A model generated the notes under the pieces. The model worked only from the letters and a program-made list of their open reading frames with translations. It was not told the DNA's origin and made no database searches. A DNA stretch of 35,814 nt from Flavobacteriaceae bacterium UBA4022 (GTDB lineage Bacteria > Bacteroidota > Bacteroidia > Flavobacteriales > Flavobacteriaceae). The stretch's first letter is position 1; every line of letters begins with the position of its first letter. The DNA is taken from positions 143,359 through 179,172 of the forward strand of contig DGAU01000003.1 of NCBI GenBank assembly GCA_002384055.1, written 5' to 3'. Positions 24,120-33,601 of this stretch are shown here, in pieces. Made by a program: the position numbers and the translations under genes.

Positions 24120-25745
24120 ATGAAGGTTATGTTAAGACATACTGTCCTGCTTTTTATCTTAGCAGTGAGTTTTTCCAATTGCGCCAAAAAAGGCAGTCCT
24201 ACTGGCGGGGCCAAAGACACTATTGCCCCACAGATTGTCAGCAGCAGCCCCCAAAATTTTGCTACAAATTTTACTGAAACACAGATCAAAATTGGTTTTG
24301 ACGAGTACATCAAACTTAAAAACATTAAGGAGAATCTTATCATCTCACCCCCTTTGACATACGACCCCCTTCTGAGCCCACAGACCTCATCACGGACCCT
24401 GGGCATCAAAATCATGGACACCTTGGCTCCAGAGACCACTTATGTCTTCAATTTTGGCAAAAGCATTGTGGACAACAACGAAGAAAACCCTTACGACTAC
24501 TTTAAATATGTGTTTTCGACCGGAAGTTTCATCGATAGTTTGACCCTTTCCGGAGCAGTTTATCCTGCAGACCGACCAAGCCTGGAAGATTCGGCAACCC
24601 TATTGCTTTACGAAGCGACGGAGCCCAAACAAGATTCCATGGTCTTTAAGCAACGGCCTCGATATGTTGCAACCACTTTTGACAAAACATCCGAATTCAA
24701 CTTCAGTAATCTGAAACCTGGCGCTTATTATTTGGTGGCCCTTCAAGAAGATCTCAACAATTATTCCTTTGAGCCCCAAACGGACCTCATTGGATTTTTG
24801 CCGGACCCTATTACACTGCCAACAGACAGTAGCTTTGTCTTGCGTTTGTTTCAAGAAACACCTGATTTTAAGTGGACCCGAGCCAGTCACTCGGGCAAGA
24901 ACCGCATTGTTTTTGGCTTTCAAGGAGCTCACGAAAAATACAAAATCACCCCGCTTTTTGAGCCGCCGGCTGATTTTGATTTTGCCTGGACCAAAAAACC
25001 TGGTGTCGACTCTTTAAATTATTGGTTCAAACCGGCCTTTGATCTCGAACAATCAGACACCCTATATTTCAAAGCGCAATCCCCTTGGTCGACCGACACC
25101 TTGACCTTAAAGCTCCGTGATTTGTATGTCGACTCTCTAAAAGTTAGCCTCAACAACACAAGCGTCATATTGGCCCGCGACACCATTGCCCTTTCTGCTA
25201 ATACGCCTATTCGCAGAATAGACCCCGAAAAAATAATCTTGATCAACCGCGATTCGGTGGTCTTACCATTCACTACTCAAATAGACACCCTAAATAATAC
25301 CGCATTACTGCTGACCGACAAAACAGATGATGAATTGTATCGCCTGAATCTATTGCCTGGGGCTTTATTTGACTTTTTTGAGCAAACACACGATAGCCTC
25401 AATTTTGCGTTCCGCACCAAGCCCTTGTCGGATTATGGCACCTTAAAATTGACCCTAGAAGAGCCCGTCAATTATCCTGTCATTGTGGAATTGGTGGATC
25501 AAAATCTAAATATCGTGGCGCATAAGTGGCTGGCACAAAACGAAATCGTCTATTTTGATTATATCCCCCCCAGTAAATACCGCGTTCGGCTCATTGAGGA
25601 CCATAATGAAAACAAGCTTTGGGATACAGGCCATTATCTGCAACAGAGACAGCCCGAGATTATTGTCTATATGCCAGGAATTCTGGATATAAGAGCAAAC
25701 TGGAGCCTAAACGAAGTGTTCCCCAGAACTACGGGCGCCAAATAA
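24120..25745 (+). CDS. Ig-like (Big_5-type) lipoprotein
   Basis: A 541-residue predicted lipoprotein. Signal plus lipobox: LLFILAVSFSNC, Cys about residue 21, followed by AKKGSPTGG. Residues about 30-135 match the bacterial Ig-like Big_5 pattern: KDTIAPQIVSSSPQN, FDEYIKLKNIKENLIISP, APETTYVFNFGKSIVDNNEENP. The remainder is beta-rich, with a CarboxypepD-like strand pattern (SDYGTLKLTLEEPVNYPVIVELVD) and a DHNENKLWDTGHYLQQRQPE segment near the C-terminus. It is probably held at the outer membrane or cell surface; the function is unknown. It follows comF by 24 nt but has its own promoter candidate. It converges on sdhB with about 30 bp between, without a convincing terminator. Confidence 0.87.
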   Translation: MKVMLRHTVLLFILAVSFSNCAKKGSPTGGAKDTIAPQIVSSSPQNFATNFTETQIKIGFDEYIKLKNIKENLIISPPLTYDPLLSPQTSSRTLGIKIMDTLAPETTYVFNFGKSIVDNNEENPYDYFKYVFSTGSFIDSLTLSGAVYPADRPSLEDSATLLLYEATEPKQDSMVFKQRPRYVATTFDKTSEFNFSNLKPGAYYLVALQEDLNNYSFEPQTDLIGFLPDPITLPTDSSFVLRLFQETPDFKWTRASHSGKNRIVFGFQGAHEKYKITPLFEPPADFDFAWTKKPGVDSLNYWFKPAFDLEQSDTLYFKAQSPWSTDTLTLKLRDLYVDSLKVSLNNTSVILARDTIALSANTPIRRIDPEKIILINRDSVVLPFTTQIDTLNNTALLLTDKTDDELYRLNLLPGALFDFFEQTHDSLNFAFRTKPLSDYGTLKLTLEEPVNYPVIVELVDQNLNIVAHKWLAQNEIVYFDYIPPSKYRVRLIEDHNENKLWDTGHYLQQRQPEIIVYMPGILDIRANWSLNEVFPRTTGAK

Positions 25746-25776
25746 GACTTGGGCACCTACCATATGCGTTCAAGAC

Positions 25777-26523
25777 TTAACCCTTTAACTGAGCAGTCAG
25801 GAATTCTCTATTCATTCGGGCAATATTTTCAAGCGAAATCCCTTTAGGACACTCAATTTCACAAGCCCCTGTATTGGTGCAGTTACCAAAACCCTCTTTA
25901 TCCATTTGCTCGACCATATTGAGCACCCGGCGCGTGGCTTCGACTTGACCCTGAGGCAACAAGGCAAATTGACTGACTTTGGCCGAGGTAAATAACATGG
26001 CGCTCGCATTTTTACAGGCTGCAACGCAGGCACCACATCCAATACACGTTGCCGCATTAAAGGCATTGTCCGCATCATCCTTCTGGATCGGAATCGAGTT
26101 GGCATCAATGGTGTTTCCTGAAGTATTTACCGAAATATACCCGCCCGCTTGTTGGATACGATCAAAGGCGCTACGGTCAACCATAAGGTCTTTGACCACC
26201 GGAAAAGCTTTGGCGCGAAAAGGTTCTATGACAATGGTATCTCCGTCGTTAAATTTGCGCATATGCAACTGACAAGTCGTAACGAATCGATCTGGACCAT
26301 GAGGCTCACCATTGATTTGCAAAGAACACGATCCGCAAATCCCTTCGCGGCAATCATGATCAAAAACAACAGGCTCAATTCCGGTAGCAATGAGTTGATC
26401 ATTAAGCACGTCAAGCATTTCTAAAAAAGACATGTCCCCATCAATCTGATCGATCTGATAAGTTTCCATGCGCCCTTTTGCTTGAGCATTTTTTTGTCGC
26501 CAAATTTTTAAAGTTAACTTCAT
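25777..26523 (-). CDS. sdhB: Succinate dehydrogenase / fumarate reductase iron-sulfur subunit
   Basis: A 248-residue subunit passing electrons from SdhA flavin to the membrane anchor. Cluster ligands are all visible: [2Fe-2S] Cys58, Cys63, Cys66 and Cys84 (DCREGICGSC ... TTC); the second set Cys160, Cys163, Cys166 and Cys170 (CIGCGACVAAC); and the third set Cys215, Cys221 and Cys225 (CTNTGACEIECPKGI). These belong to the [4Fe-4S] and [3Fe-4S] centres. Length and order are those of the family. It starts 4 nt after the sdhA stop and is the last gene of the leftward sdhCAB operon. Confidence 0.96.
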   Translation of the reverse strand: MKLTLKIWRQKNAQAKGRMETYQIDQIDGDMSFLEMLDVLNDQLIATGIEPVVFDHDCREGICGSCSLQINGEPHGPDRFVTTCQLHMRKFNDGDTIVIEPFRAKAFPVVKDLMVDRSAFDRIQQAGGYISVNTSGNTIDANSIPIQKDDADNAFNAATCIGCGACVAACKNASAMLFTSAKVSQFALLPQGQVEATRRVLNMVEQMDKEGFGNCTNTGACEIECPKGISLENIARMNREFLTAQLKG

Positions 26524-26527
26524 AAGT

Positions 26528-28528
26528 CTATTTATAAGAGCGCGTTTTTACTTGAATATTGTCATAAACCAAAGGTTCCTTGTGCAGTTTTGCATCCGAG
26601 GGTTCCCCTTGATATTCCCATGCCGAAACGCACATGAAATTCTCATCATCACGCAAGGCTTCCCCTTCGGGAGTTTGGTATTCTTCTCTAAAGTGCCCGC
26701 CACACGACTCGTTGCGTTCAAGAGCATCTTTGGCAAATAATTCGCCAAGCTCCAAGAAATCCGCCACACGCATCGCCTTTTCAAGCTCCTGATTAACCTC
26801 ATTGGCCGTACCTGGCACATTGACTTCACGCCAAAACGCTTCCCTTAAGGCTTTAATTTCTGAGATGGCTTCTTTGAGTTCGGTCTCATTACGAGACATC
26901 CCACATTTGTTCCACATGATTTTGCCCAATTTACGGTGAAACGAATCAACCGTTTTGGTGCCTTTGTTGTTGATCAGACCATCAATGGTCGCTTTTACAG
27001 CATTTTCTGCGGCCTCAAACTCAGATGAATCTGTCGTTATGGCGCCTGTTTTGATGTCTTGTGACAAGTAATCGCCAATGGTATAAGGCAACACAAAATA
27101 GCCGTCGGCAAGCCCTTGCATCAGGGCACTGGCCCCAAGTCTATTGGCGCCGTGGTCACTAAAATTGGCTTCCCCTGCGGCATAACAACCCGGAATCGAG
27201 GTCATTAAATTATAATCTACCCAAACACCACCCATGGTGTAGTGCACAGCAGGATAGATCATCATTGGCGTTTTGTATGGGTTCTGATCGACAATTTTCT
27301 CATACATCTGAAATAAATTGCCATACTTAGATTCTACTACTTTTTCGCCTAAAGCCCTAACATCTGCATCCGATGCGTCCTTGATGTGCTGGATTATCGC
27401 TTGCTCTTTTCCGTAACGCATGATGGCTGTCTGGAAATCCAAATAAACGGCCTCACCGGTTTTATTGACGCCATAGCCTGCATCGCAACGCTCTTTGGCC
27501 GCTCTCGAAGCCACATCACGCGGGACAAGATTACCGAATGATGGGTAACGTCGCTCGAGATAATAATCACGATCCTCTTCGGCAATGGCCGTTGGCATTA
27601 ATCGGCCATCACGCACTGCCTCTGCATCTTCTAATTTTTTAGGCACCCAAATACGACCATCGTTTCTCAATGACTCAGACATTAAGGTCAGTTTGGATTG
27701 ATGATCTCCCGATACGGGAATACAAGTTGGGTGGATTTGTGTATAACAAGGGTTGGCAAAATAAGCGCCCTTTTTGTGAATTTTCCAAGAAGCGGTCACA
27801 TTGCTGCCCATGGCATTGGTCGACAAAAAGAAGACATTACCATAGCCTCCCGAAGCGATTACTACGGCATGTGCCCCATGACGCTCCAGCTCTCCGGTGA
27901 CAAGGTTCCGGGCAATGATTCCTCTGGCTTTGCCATCGACCAAAACTAAGTCCAGCATTTCATGGCGGTTATAGGCCTTGATCTTTCCTCGGTTAATTTG
28001 ACGGTTCATGGCAGCATAAGCTCCAAGCAAGAGCTGTTGACCGGTTTGCCCTTTGGCATAAAAAGTCCTTGAAACCAAGACCCCTCCAAATGATCGGTTG
28101 TCCAAAAGCCCTCCATATTCACGGGCAAAAGGCACCCCTTGAGCAACGCATTGGTCAATAATATTTCCGGAGACTTCGGACAAACGATGGACATTGGCCT
28201 CGCGAGAGCGGTAATCCCCCCCCTTGATGGTATCATAAAAAAGACGATACGTAGAGTCTCCATCGCCTTGGTAATTTTTTGCTGCATTAATACCTCCTTG
28301 TGCCGCAATAGAATGCGCGCGACGCGGTGAATCCTGGTAACAAAATGTTTTGACATTGTAACCCAATTCGGCCAATGAAGCGGCAGCACTTCCACCGGCT
28401 AAACCCGTTCCGACGACTATGATATCGATGTTTCGCTTGTTGGCTGGATTCACCAAATTAATGTCATTCTTGTGCTTTGTCCACTTCTCAGCTAAAGGCC
28501 CTTGAGGTATATTAGATGTTATTGACAT
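26528..28528 (-). CDS. sdhA: Succinate dehydrogenase / fumarate reductase flavoprotein subunit
   Basis: A 666-residue catalytic subunit oxidising succinate to fumarate in the TCA cycle, or the reverse. The FAD-binding motif VVGTGLAGGSAAASLAELG lies at about 38-56. The covalent-FAD His is expected at residue 72 in AHSIAAQGGINAAKNYQ. Substrate-binding and catalytic blocks include IHPTCIP and NLVPRDVASRAAKERCD, with the proton-transfer Arg. HYTMGGVWVDYN and GAANRLGAS-type motifs (GEANFSDHGANRLGASAL) are also present. At 666 residues it belongs to the long form found with one-subunit anchors. It sits 11 nt after sdhC and 4 nt before sdhB. Confidence 0.97.
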   Translation of the reverse strand: MSITSNIPQGPLAEKWTKHKNDINLVNPANKRNIDIIVVGTGLAGGSAAASLAELGYNVKTFCYQDSPRRAHSIAAQGGINAAKNYQGDGDSTYRLFYDTIKGGDYRSREANVHRLSEVSGNIIDQCVAQGVPFAREYGGLLDNRSFGGVLVSRTFYAKGQTGQQLLLGAYAAMNRQINRGKIKAYNRHEMLDLVLVDGKARGIIARNLVTGELERHGAHAVVIASGGYGNVFFLSTNAMGSNVTASWKIHKKGAYFANPCYTQIHPTCIPVSGDHQSKLTLMSESLRNDGRIWVPKKLEDAEAVRDGRLMPTAIAEEDRDYYLERRYPSFGNLVPRDVASRAAKERCDAGYGVNKTGEAVYLDFQTAIMRYGKEQAIIQHIKDASDADVRALGEKVVESKYGNLFQMYEKIVDQNPYKTPMMIYPAVHYTMGGVWVDYNLMTSIPGCYAAGEANFSDHGANRLGASALMQGLADGYFVLPYTIGDYLSQDIKTGAITTDSSEFEAAENAVKATIDGLINNKGTKTVDSFHRKLGKIMWNKCGMSRNETELKEAISEIKALREAFWREVNVPGTANEVNQELEKAMRVADFLELGELFAKDALERNESCGGHFREEYQTPEGEALRDDENFMCVSAWEYQGEPSDAKLHKEPLVYDNIQVKTRSYK

Positions 28529-28539
28529 AGTTGACTTTT

Positions 28540-29205
28540 TTAGTGGGCAATTGGATTAAGATGATGGTAGAGTGCGATAATAATAAAGCCCAAAGGAATC
28601 CCAACGGCGTAAACTTTGGTAAAGCCTTGTAGGGCTTTTGAATATTTATTGTTGAATCCGACACTCTGAAATGATGAGCTAAAGCCATGCCACAGGTGTA
28701 CGGCCAGCAAAACGAATGAAAGAACATACAGTCCCACGCGAACAGGGTTTTCGAATTTATGCACCGTCTCTGCGTAGTATCTGGTAGGGTCTTCTGGATG
28801 CGACTCCACATATTTATGGATCATTTCGGGGATCCAAAAATCATAAAAATGAAGCCCCAAAAAGGCCAAGATTACCGCTCCGGAAATGATCATATTTCGT
28901 GAGGCCCAACTAGCACTTGCCCCGCCCTTGTAAGCCACATAGCGCACAGATCGCGCCGATCTGTTTTTCAGTTCCAAAACAAAACCCATGATGAAGTGAA
29001 AGACCACCCCAAAAATAAGAATGGGCTGCAGCAGCAATTGCACCAAGGCATTGGTTCCCATAAAATGGGAAAAACTATTGAAGGTGTTTGGGGCAATAAC
29101 CGAGGTCAGGTTGATGACAAAATGCTGTCCTAAGAAAACAACCAAAAACAATCCCGAAAGCGCCATAGCGACTTTTCGGGCAATAGAAGAAGTGAGTAGA
29201 CCCAT
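28540..29205 (-). CDS. sdhC: Succinate dehydrogenase cytochrome b subunit (single-chain anchor)
   Basis: A 221-residue integral membrane protein from the ATG at 29205 (MGLLTSSIARKVAMALSG). It has five hydrophobic helices, at about residues 12-32, 55-80, 103-123, 153-178 and 195-215. Histidines at helix ends (QHFVI, VVFHFIMG, FLGLHFYDFW, AVHLWHGF) can ligate two haems b. No separate sdhD follows, matching the Wolinella-type (B-type) anchor and menaquinone use. The longer frame from 29232 was rejected because its start falls inside the promoter -7 element and the extra residues do not resemble the family. It is the first gene of the operon. Confidence 0.95.
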   Translation of the reverse strand: MGLLTSSIARKVAMALSGLFLVVFLGQHFVINLTSVIAPNTFNSFSHFMGTNALVQLLLQPILIFGVVFHFIMGFVLELKNRSARSVRYVAYKGGASASWASRNMIISGAVILAFLGLHFYDFWIPEMIHKYVESHPEDPTRYYAETVHKFENPVRVGLYVLSFVLLAVHLWHGFSSSFQSVGFNNKYSKALQGFTKVYAVGIPLGFIIIALYHHLNPIAH

Positions 29206-29229
29206 AAGTTTTGTTCTATTTATGTCCCA

Positions 29230-29261
29230 CAAAAGTAAGGCGCAAACAGATGAATCCCAAA
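29230..29261 (-). promoter_or_regulatory. Promoter of sdhCAB
   Basis: The minus strand carries TTTG (29261-29258), 20 bases, then TACTTTTG (29237-29230), matching both parts of the Bacteroidota housekeeping promoter (TTG, about 17-23 bp, TAnnTTTG). It lies 24 nt upstream of the sdhC ATG and is the best promoter in the window. Confidence 0.75.
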
Positions 29262-29312
29262 CTTTGCATTTCCTTTTAGGTAAAACATTTTCATTTAGGC
29301 TGTAAGCCCATA

Positions 29313-32162
29313 TTATTCGATTTTAAAAAGCGTCTCACCGGTCTGATCACCGACACGAATTTCAATTATGTACTTGCCTTTTGGTAAGTAAGTTACATTA
29401 TTTGGCGCTGCAGTCAGAGGGCCGTCCGCTGCTTTGTTGAGGCGCTTAATTCCTGCTGCACTCAAGGACAAATCATAAGTCCAATTGTTGTACCCTTCAT
29501 CAACGGTGATTTCTCTTTCCATCAGGGTTTTTTGACCTTCTGTTTTGAGGCGTACTGTGGCAGATCCCGTCTTGGGGCTCATAAAGGCCATAGACAGCTC
29601 TGGGGTTCTTGGATCACTCCACTGGCTATAAGACTGACCCCATCTTTTTGAATGCTTGATGGGTTCCAGCGCCCCTATTTGTATTTGATTCATCGCTTGC
29701 GTGTCCATGGATTGGAACAAAGAAACATCGGCGATATAAATAGAGCGGCCATGGGTTCCCAAAATGAGTTCTTGCGCCGTTTCATGAACCACAAGATCAT
29801 GGCAGGCGACTTTGGGCAAATCCCCATCGAAGGCATGCCACTTCCCGCCAGTATCAAAACGCACATAAACACCATTGTCTGTGCCCACATATAATATAGA
29901 GGCTTGCTTAGGGTCCTCCTTAATGACGTTGACCGCCCCCAAAGGCAAATTATGGGCAATGGCCTCCCAAGTCTGTCCGTAATCCTCACTGAGGTAAATG
30001 TACGGGGCAAAATCGTCGCCGCGGTAAGCATTCAAGGCAACATAAACGCGGGCCGCATTGTGTTCAGAGGCCACAACACGACTGACCCATAGGTCTTGCG
30101 GCAGGTTCCCCGAAATGGTTGCCCAATCGGCTCCTGCATTGCGGGTCACACTGACAACGCCATCATCGCTCCCCGTATAAATCGTGCCAAAATGAAATGG
30201 TGATTCGCTGATCGTGGTTAATGTTCCATAAGCCACATTCCCCGCTTTAGCCCCTTGGGTGAGATCTCCAGAGAGGGTTTCCCAATGATCCCCTTGGTCA
30301 AAACTGCGGTGCAAGCGTTGACTGCCATAATACAAAATATCTTGATTGTGCGCACTGAGTAATACCGGGGTTTGCCAATTGAATCGGTTTGGCGTTTCAC
30401 CTAGCTTGTGTTTGGGCTGGATATTAGTTTGGGTGTCTGTCCCCAAATTTAATCGGTAATAATTTCCAAATTGATAGCCCGTATAGACCACATTGACGTC
30501 CCGCTCATCGATTTGCACTTGCATGCCATCACCGCCCATAATCATCTTGTAGGGATATTCGCCAGACTGATGCCAACGGACACTCTCGGTAGTTCTGCTC
30601 GAGCCTTTCCAGACTCCATTGTCTTGTAGACCGCCATATACATTGTAGGGGGTTTGATTGTCTACATTAATGGCATAAAACTGGCCTACCGATGGCGTAT
30701 TACATTTGACCCAATGCGCCCCATCATCGTAGGATATGTTGATGCCTCCGTCATTTCCATTGATGAGGTGTTTTGGGTTTTTTGGATTGATCCAAAGCAC
30801 ATGATGATCCCCATGCATATTAGCGGCATCTAAACTCTTAAAGCGCGCTCCGCCATCCTTAGAGGTCAATAAAGGGACCCCATAAATATATATCGAATTC
30901 GGGTCGTTTGGCGTAACGTGTATTTTTCCAAAATAGTAGCCATATGAATAGTACACCCCATCCAAGTAGCCTTCATGGGTTTTGGCCCAAGTGCGTCCAG
31001 CATCCGTACTCTTATAAACTTCAGCACCAATAACTGGTGTGTCAAATAATTGGGCATTTGCATCGGCCAAATAACGGGCTAAATCCGAAGGTTGTATGGC
31101 GCCTGATTGAACCATTTTCTTGACCGAATGGGCCGTATACTCCTCCTGGAAGCCATTGTTTCTCAAGAACTCATCGAGCACCTTGTCGTCGATCTGTGCA
31201 AAAGCGGCAGGACTCATCTGCGTAAACTGCTCCGCCTCAAGTCCTTTATTTATGGCTTTATCAGCCTCCTGATTTTGATGATCTTGATTGTCGACAATGG
31301 CATAAAGGACTGCGCTGTCATAAACGGCCAGACCAATACGCCCAACGCCTGCCCCCGTAGGGAAACCGCTGCCTTCTGCGGTCAACAGTTCCCAAGAACT
31401 TCCTGCGTCGACACTTTTGTATATACCACTTTGTGATCCGCTCCCTTTAAAATGCCATGCTTTACGGTCTTTTTCCCATGTTGCGGCATACATCGTATTG
31501 GGATTGCTTGGATCGGCAACCATTTCTACGACCCCAGTTTCTTCGCTGACAAATAAGGCGTGTGCCCAAGTTTTTCCGCCATCGGTCGTTTTGTAAATAC
31601 CGCGCATCGCATTTGGTGAATACAAATGCCCAAGGACTCCGACCACGATGTGGTTTGAATCTTCAGGGTGAATCAGAATTCGGCTGATGTGGTGCCCGTC
31701 CATAAGGCCCATATTTTGCCAGGTCTTGCCTTGATCTGTCGATTTTAACAAGCCTATGCCCGCATAAGAAGAACGCGAGGCATTGATCTCTCCCGTACCT
31801 ACCCAAATTGTGTGGGTTTGCCAATCTACCGCCAAAGAACCTACATTCTGTGTTGGACTTTGATCCAGTACAGGCGTAAAACTCGTTCCGTTATTGTTGG
31901 TATACCACACCCCTCCACTGGCATATCCGGCATAAAACTCTTTGGGATCATTAGGATTAACCGCTAAATCAACCACACGACCACTCATGATGGTTGGACC
32001 AATGTTTCTGAAAGGCAAATTTTTGACCAGCGACTGATCACTAGCTTCTTCAATTTGCTCTAAATTGGCTTTGAGGTCTTGTGATGTGGTTGTAATATGC
32101 TGGCCATGTGCTGTGAATAGGCACATTATCGCCGTTAAAAAAGTAAGAAGAGTTGATTTCAT
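29313..32162 (-). CDS. Exported BNR/sortilin (VPS10)-type beta-propeller protein
   Basis: A 949-residue exported protein with a signal peptide (1-21, ending TAHGQ). The body is built of BNR/Asp-box repeats of the form S-x-D-x-G-x-T-W: STDQGKTW, TTDGGKTW, SVDAGSSW, STDAGRTW, SYDDGAHW, SFDQGDHW, SEDYGQTW, plus weaker copies. These make two consecutive propellers, as in sortilin-like and sialidase-superfamily proteins often named 'glycosyl hydrolase' in Bacteroidota. The opening LPFRNIGPTIMSGRVVDLAV is typical. No catalytic residues of a specific glycosidase family were identified, so hydrolase activity is not claimed. The C-terminal 110 residues form a beta-sandwich (GSATVRLKTEGQ ... LPKGKYIIEIRVGDQTGETLFKI). 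It is not a clear Por sorting domain. It reads towards sdhC, but sdhC has its own promoter. Confidence 0.88.
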   Translation of the reverse strand: MKSTLLTFLTAIMCLFTAHGQHITTTSQDLKANLEQIEEASDQSLVKNLPFRNIGPTIMSGRVVDLAVNPNDPKEFYAGYASGGVWYTNNNGTSFTPVLDQSPTQNVGSLAVDWQTHTIWVGTGEINASRSSYAGIGLLKSTDQGKTWQNMGLMDGHHISRILIHPEDSNHIVVGVLGHLYSPNAMRGIYKTTDGGKTWAHALFVSEETGVVEMVADPSNPNTMYAATWEKDRKAWHFKGSGSQSGIYKSVDAGSSWELLTAEGSGFPTGAGVGRIGLAVYDSAVLYAIVDNQDHQNQEADKAINKGLEAEQFTQMSPAAFAQIDDKVLDEFLRNNGFQEEYTAHSVKKMVQSGAIQPSDLARYLADANAQLFDTPVIGAEVYKSTDAGRTWAKTHEGYLDGVYYSYGYYFGKIHVTPNDPNSIYIYGVPLLTSKDGGARFKSLDAANMHGDHHVLWINPKNPKHLINGNDGGINISYDDGAHWVKCNTPSVGQFYAINVDNQTPYNVYGGLQDNGVWKGSSRTTESVRWHQSGEYPYKMIMGGDGMQVQIDERDVNVVYTGYQFGNYYRLNLGTDTQTNIQPKHKLGETPNRFNWQTPVLLSAHNQDILYYGSQRLHRSFDQGDHWETLSGDLTQGAKAGNVAYGTLTTISESPFHFGTIYTGSDDGVVSVTRNAGADWATISGNLPQDLWVSRVVASEHNAARVYVALNAYRGDDFAPYIYLSEDYGQTWEAIAHNLPLGAVNVIKEDPKQASILYVGTDNGVYVRFDTGGKWHAFDGDLPKVACHDLVVHETAQELILGTHGRSIYIADVSLFQSMDTQAMNQIQIGALEPIKHSKRWGQSYSQWSDPRTPELSMAFMSPKTGSATVRLKTEGQKTLMEREITVDEGYNNWTYDLSLSAAGIKRLNKAADGPLTAAPNNVTYLPKGKYIIEIRVGDQTGETLFKIE

Positions 32163-32254
32163 GAGCTATCTCGTTGTCTGATAAGGTAGGCTAAGCTAAA
32201 GAAAATTCAATTAAAATACTTTTTGAGCGTCCTAAATAAAGCGTCTATTTTCAG

Positions 32255-32262
32255 TATTTTTG
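32255..32262 (+). promoter_or_regulatory. -7 element of the aminopeptidase gene
   Basis: TATTTTTG fully matches TAnnTTTG and ends 20 nt before the ATG at 32283. It also supports that start over the upstream in-frame ATG at 32223, which would lie before the promoter. No -33 TTG at standard spacing. Confidence 0.5.
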
Positions 32263-32282
32263 GACAGACTAAACTTCGACTT

Positions 32283-33581
32283 ATGAAATACAAAGCGATC
32301 AACTCGGCTTTATTTGTGAAAAACCGCAAAAATTTTATGGCATCCATGGGACCAAAAAGTGTTGCCGTTTTTAACAGCAATGACCAGTATCCTGTAAGCG
32401 CAGATACCTTGCTACCCTTTGCCCAGCACAGGGACATATTTTTTCTTTCTGGCGTGGATCAAGAAGAGAGTATTTTAGTCCTTTGCCCCGGCGCCATCGA
32501 GCCCAAACACAGAGAAATTCTTTTCTTAAGAGAAACTAATGAGCACATAGCGGTATGGGAAGGTGCTAAATTGACCAAAGAAGGCGCTCTTCAGACCACT
32601 GGAGTAGCGACCGTTTATTGGCTCGATCAATTCGATAAAATATTTTTTGAGTTAATGACCCAGGTCGACACCGTCTACTTTAACACAAACGAGCACTACC
32701 GACAAAGCGTCAGCACGCAAACACGAGAAGATCGTTTTATTGCCCAAACAAAACAAAAATTTCCGGCGCATAGCTGGGCCAAAAGCAATCCGATTCTTCA
32801 GCGCCTGAGATCTATAAAGGATCCTATAGAAATAGATTTGATCCAAACCGCTTGTAACATCACCGAAAAAGGATTTCGCCGTATTCTGTCTATGGTCAAA
32901 CCTGGCGTGTTTGAACATGAAATTGAAGCGGAGTTTATTCATGAATTTATACGCAACCGATCTCAAGGGTTTGCTTATACACCCATTATTGCAAGTGGAC
33001 CGAGTAACAATGTGTTACATTATATCGAAAACAACAAAGCCTGTAACGATGGAGACCTCTTGCTTTTGGATGTGGGTGCAGAATATGCCAATTACAGTAG
33101 TGACATGACCCGAACCATCCCCGTAAATGGAAAGTTTACTGATAGACAGCGTGCCGTATATAACGCCGTATTGCGGGTAAAGAATGATGCCACAGCAATG
33201 CTCGTGCCCGGCACCTTGTGGAAAGCCTATCACGAAGAAGTGGGAAAACTCATGACTTCAGAATTATTGACCCTCGGCCTTTTGGACAAAGCCGATGTAC
33301 AAAATCAAGACCCTGAGTGGCCTGCGTACAAGAAATATTTCATGCACGGAACCAGTCACCACATGGGGCTCGACACCCACGACTATGGCCTATTGCATGA
33401 ACCCATGGAGCCCAATATGGTCTTTACCGTGGAGCCAGGAATTTACTTGCCAGATGAAGGCTTTGGGGTACGTCTTGAAGACGATGTGGTCATCCAGTCC
33501 AGCGGCGCACCAAAGAATCTCATGGGGAACATCCCAATTGAAGCTGAAGAAATTGAGACCTTGATGCAAGCCCGCGCTTAG
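32283..33581 (+). CDS. pepP: Xaa-Pro aminopeptidase (M24B family)
   Basis: A 432-residue cytoplasmic metallopeptidase removing N-terminal residues that precede proline. The N-terminal creatinase-like domain (MKYKAINSALFVKNRKNFM ... IFFLSGVDQEESILVLCPG) is followed by the pita-bread catalytic domain. Metal ligands visible: Asp263 and Asp274 (LLDVGAEYANYSSDMTRTI), a His near 359 (HGTSHHMGLDTHDYG), Glu384 (VEPGIYLP) and Glu399 (VRLEDDVVI). The start at 32283 is chosen over 32223 because of the promoter at 32255-32262 and the family N-terminus. The alpha/beta hydrolase gene follows after 20 nt on the same strand and is probably co-transcribed. Confidence 0.93.
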   Translation: MKYKAINSALFVKNRKNFMASMGPKSVAVFNSNDQYPVSADTLLPFAQHRDIFFLSGVDQEESILVLCPGAIEPKHREILFLRETNEHIAVWEGAKLTKEGALQTTGVATVYWLDQFDKIFFELMTQVDTVYFNTNEHYRQSVSTQTREDRFIAQTKQKFPAHSWAKSNPILQRLRSIKDPIEIDLIQTACNITEKGFRRILSMVKPGVFEHEIEAEFIHEFIRNRSQGFAYTPIIASGPSNNVLHYIENNKACNDGDLLLLDVGAEYANYSSDMTRTIPVNGKFTDRQRAVYNAVLRVKNDATAMLVPGTLWKAYHEEVGKLMTSELLTLGLLDKADVQNQDPEWPAYKKYFMHGTSHHMGLDTHDYGLLHEPMEPNMVFTVEPGIYLPDEGFGVRLEDDVVIQSSGAPKNLMGNIPIEAEEIETLMQARA

Positions 33582-33601
33582 CTCAAGGCCACCCCTCATA
33601 A

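Noticed and set aside
25743..25776. Imperfect hairpin AAGACTTG ... CAAGACTT between the Big_5 lipoprotein gene and sdhB as a terminator
   Set aside because: It has a central A-A mismatch, a 19-nt loop and no T-tract; much weaker than the two clear terminators in the window.
28006..28395. 129-codon open frame overlapping sdhA in another frame
   Set aside because: No domain and no start context; sdhA is complete here.
29206..29232. Upstream start of SdhC at 29232
   Set aside because: It lies inside the -7 element of the sdh promoter and the extra residues do not fit the family.
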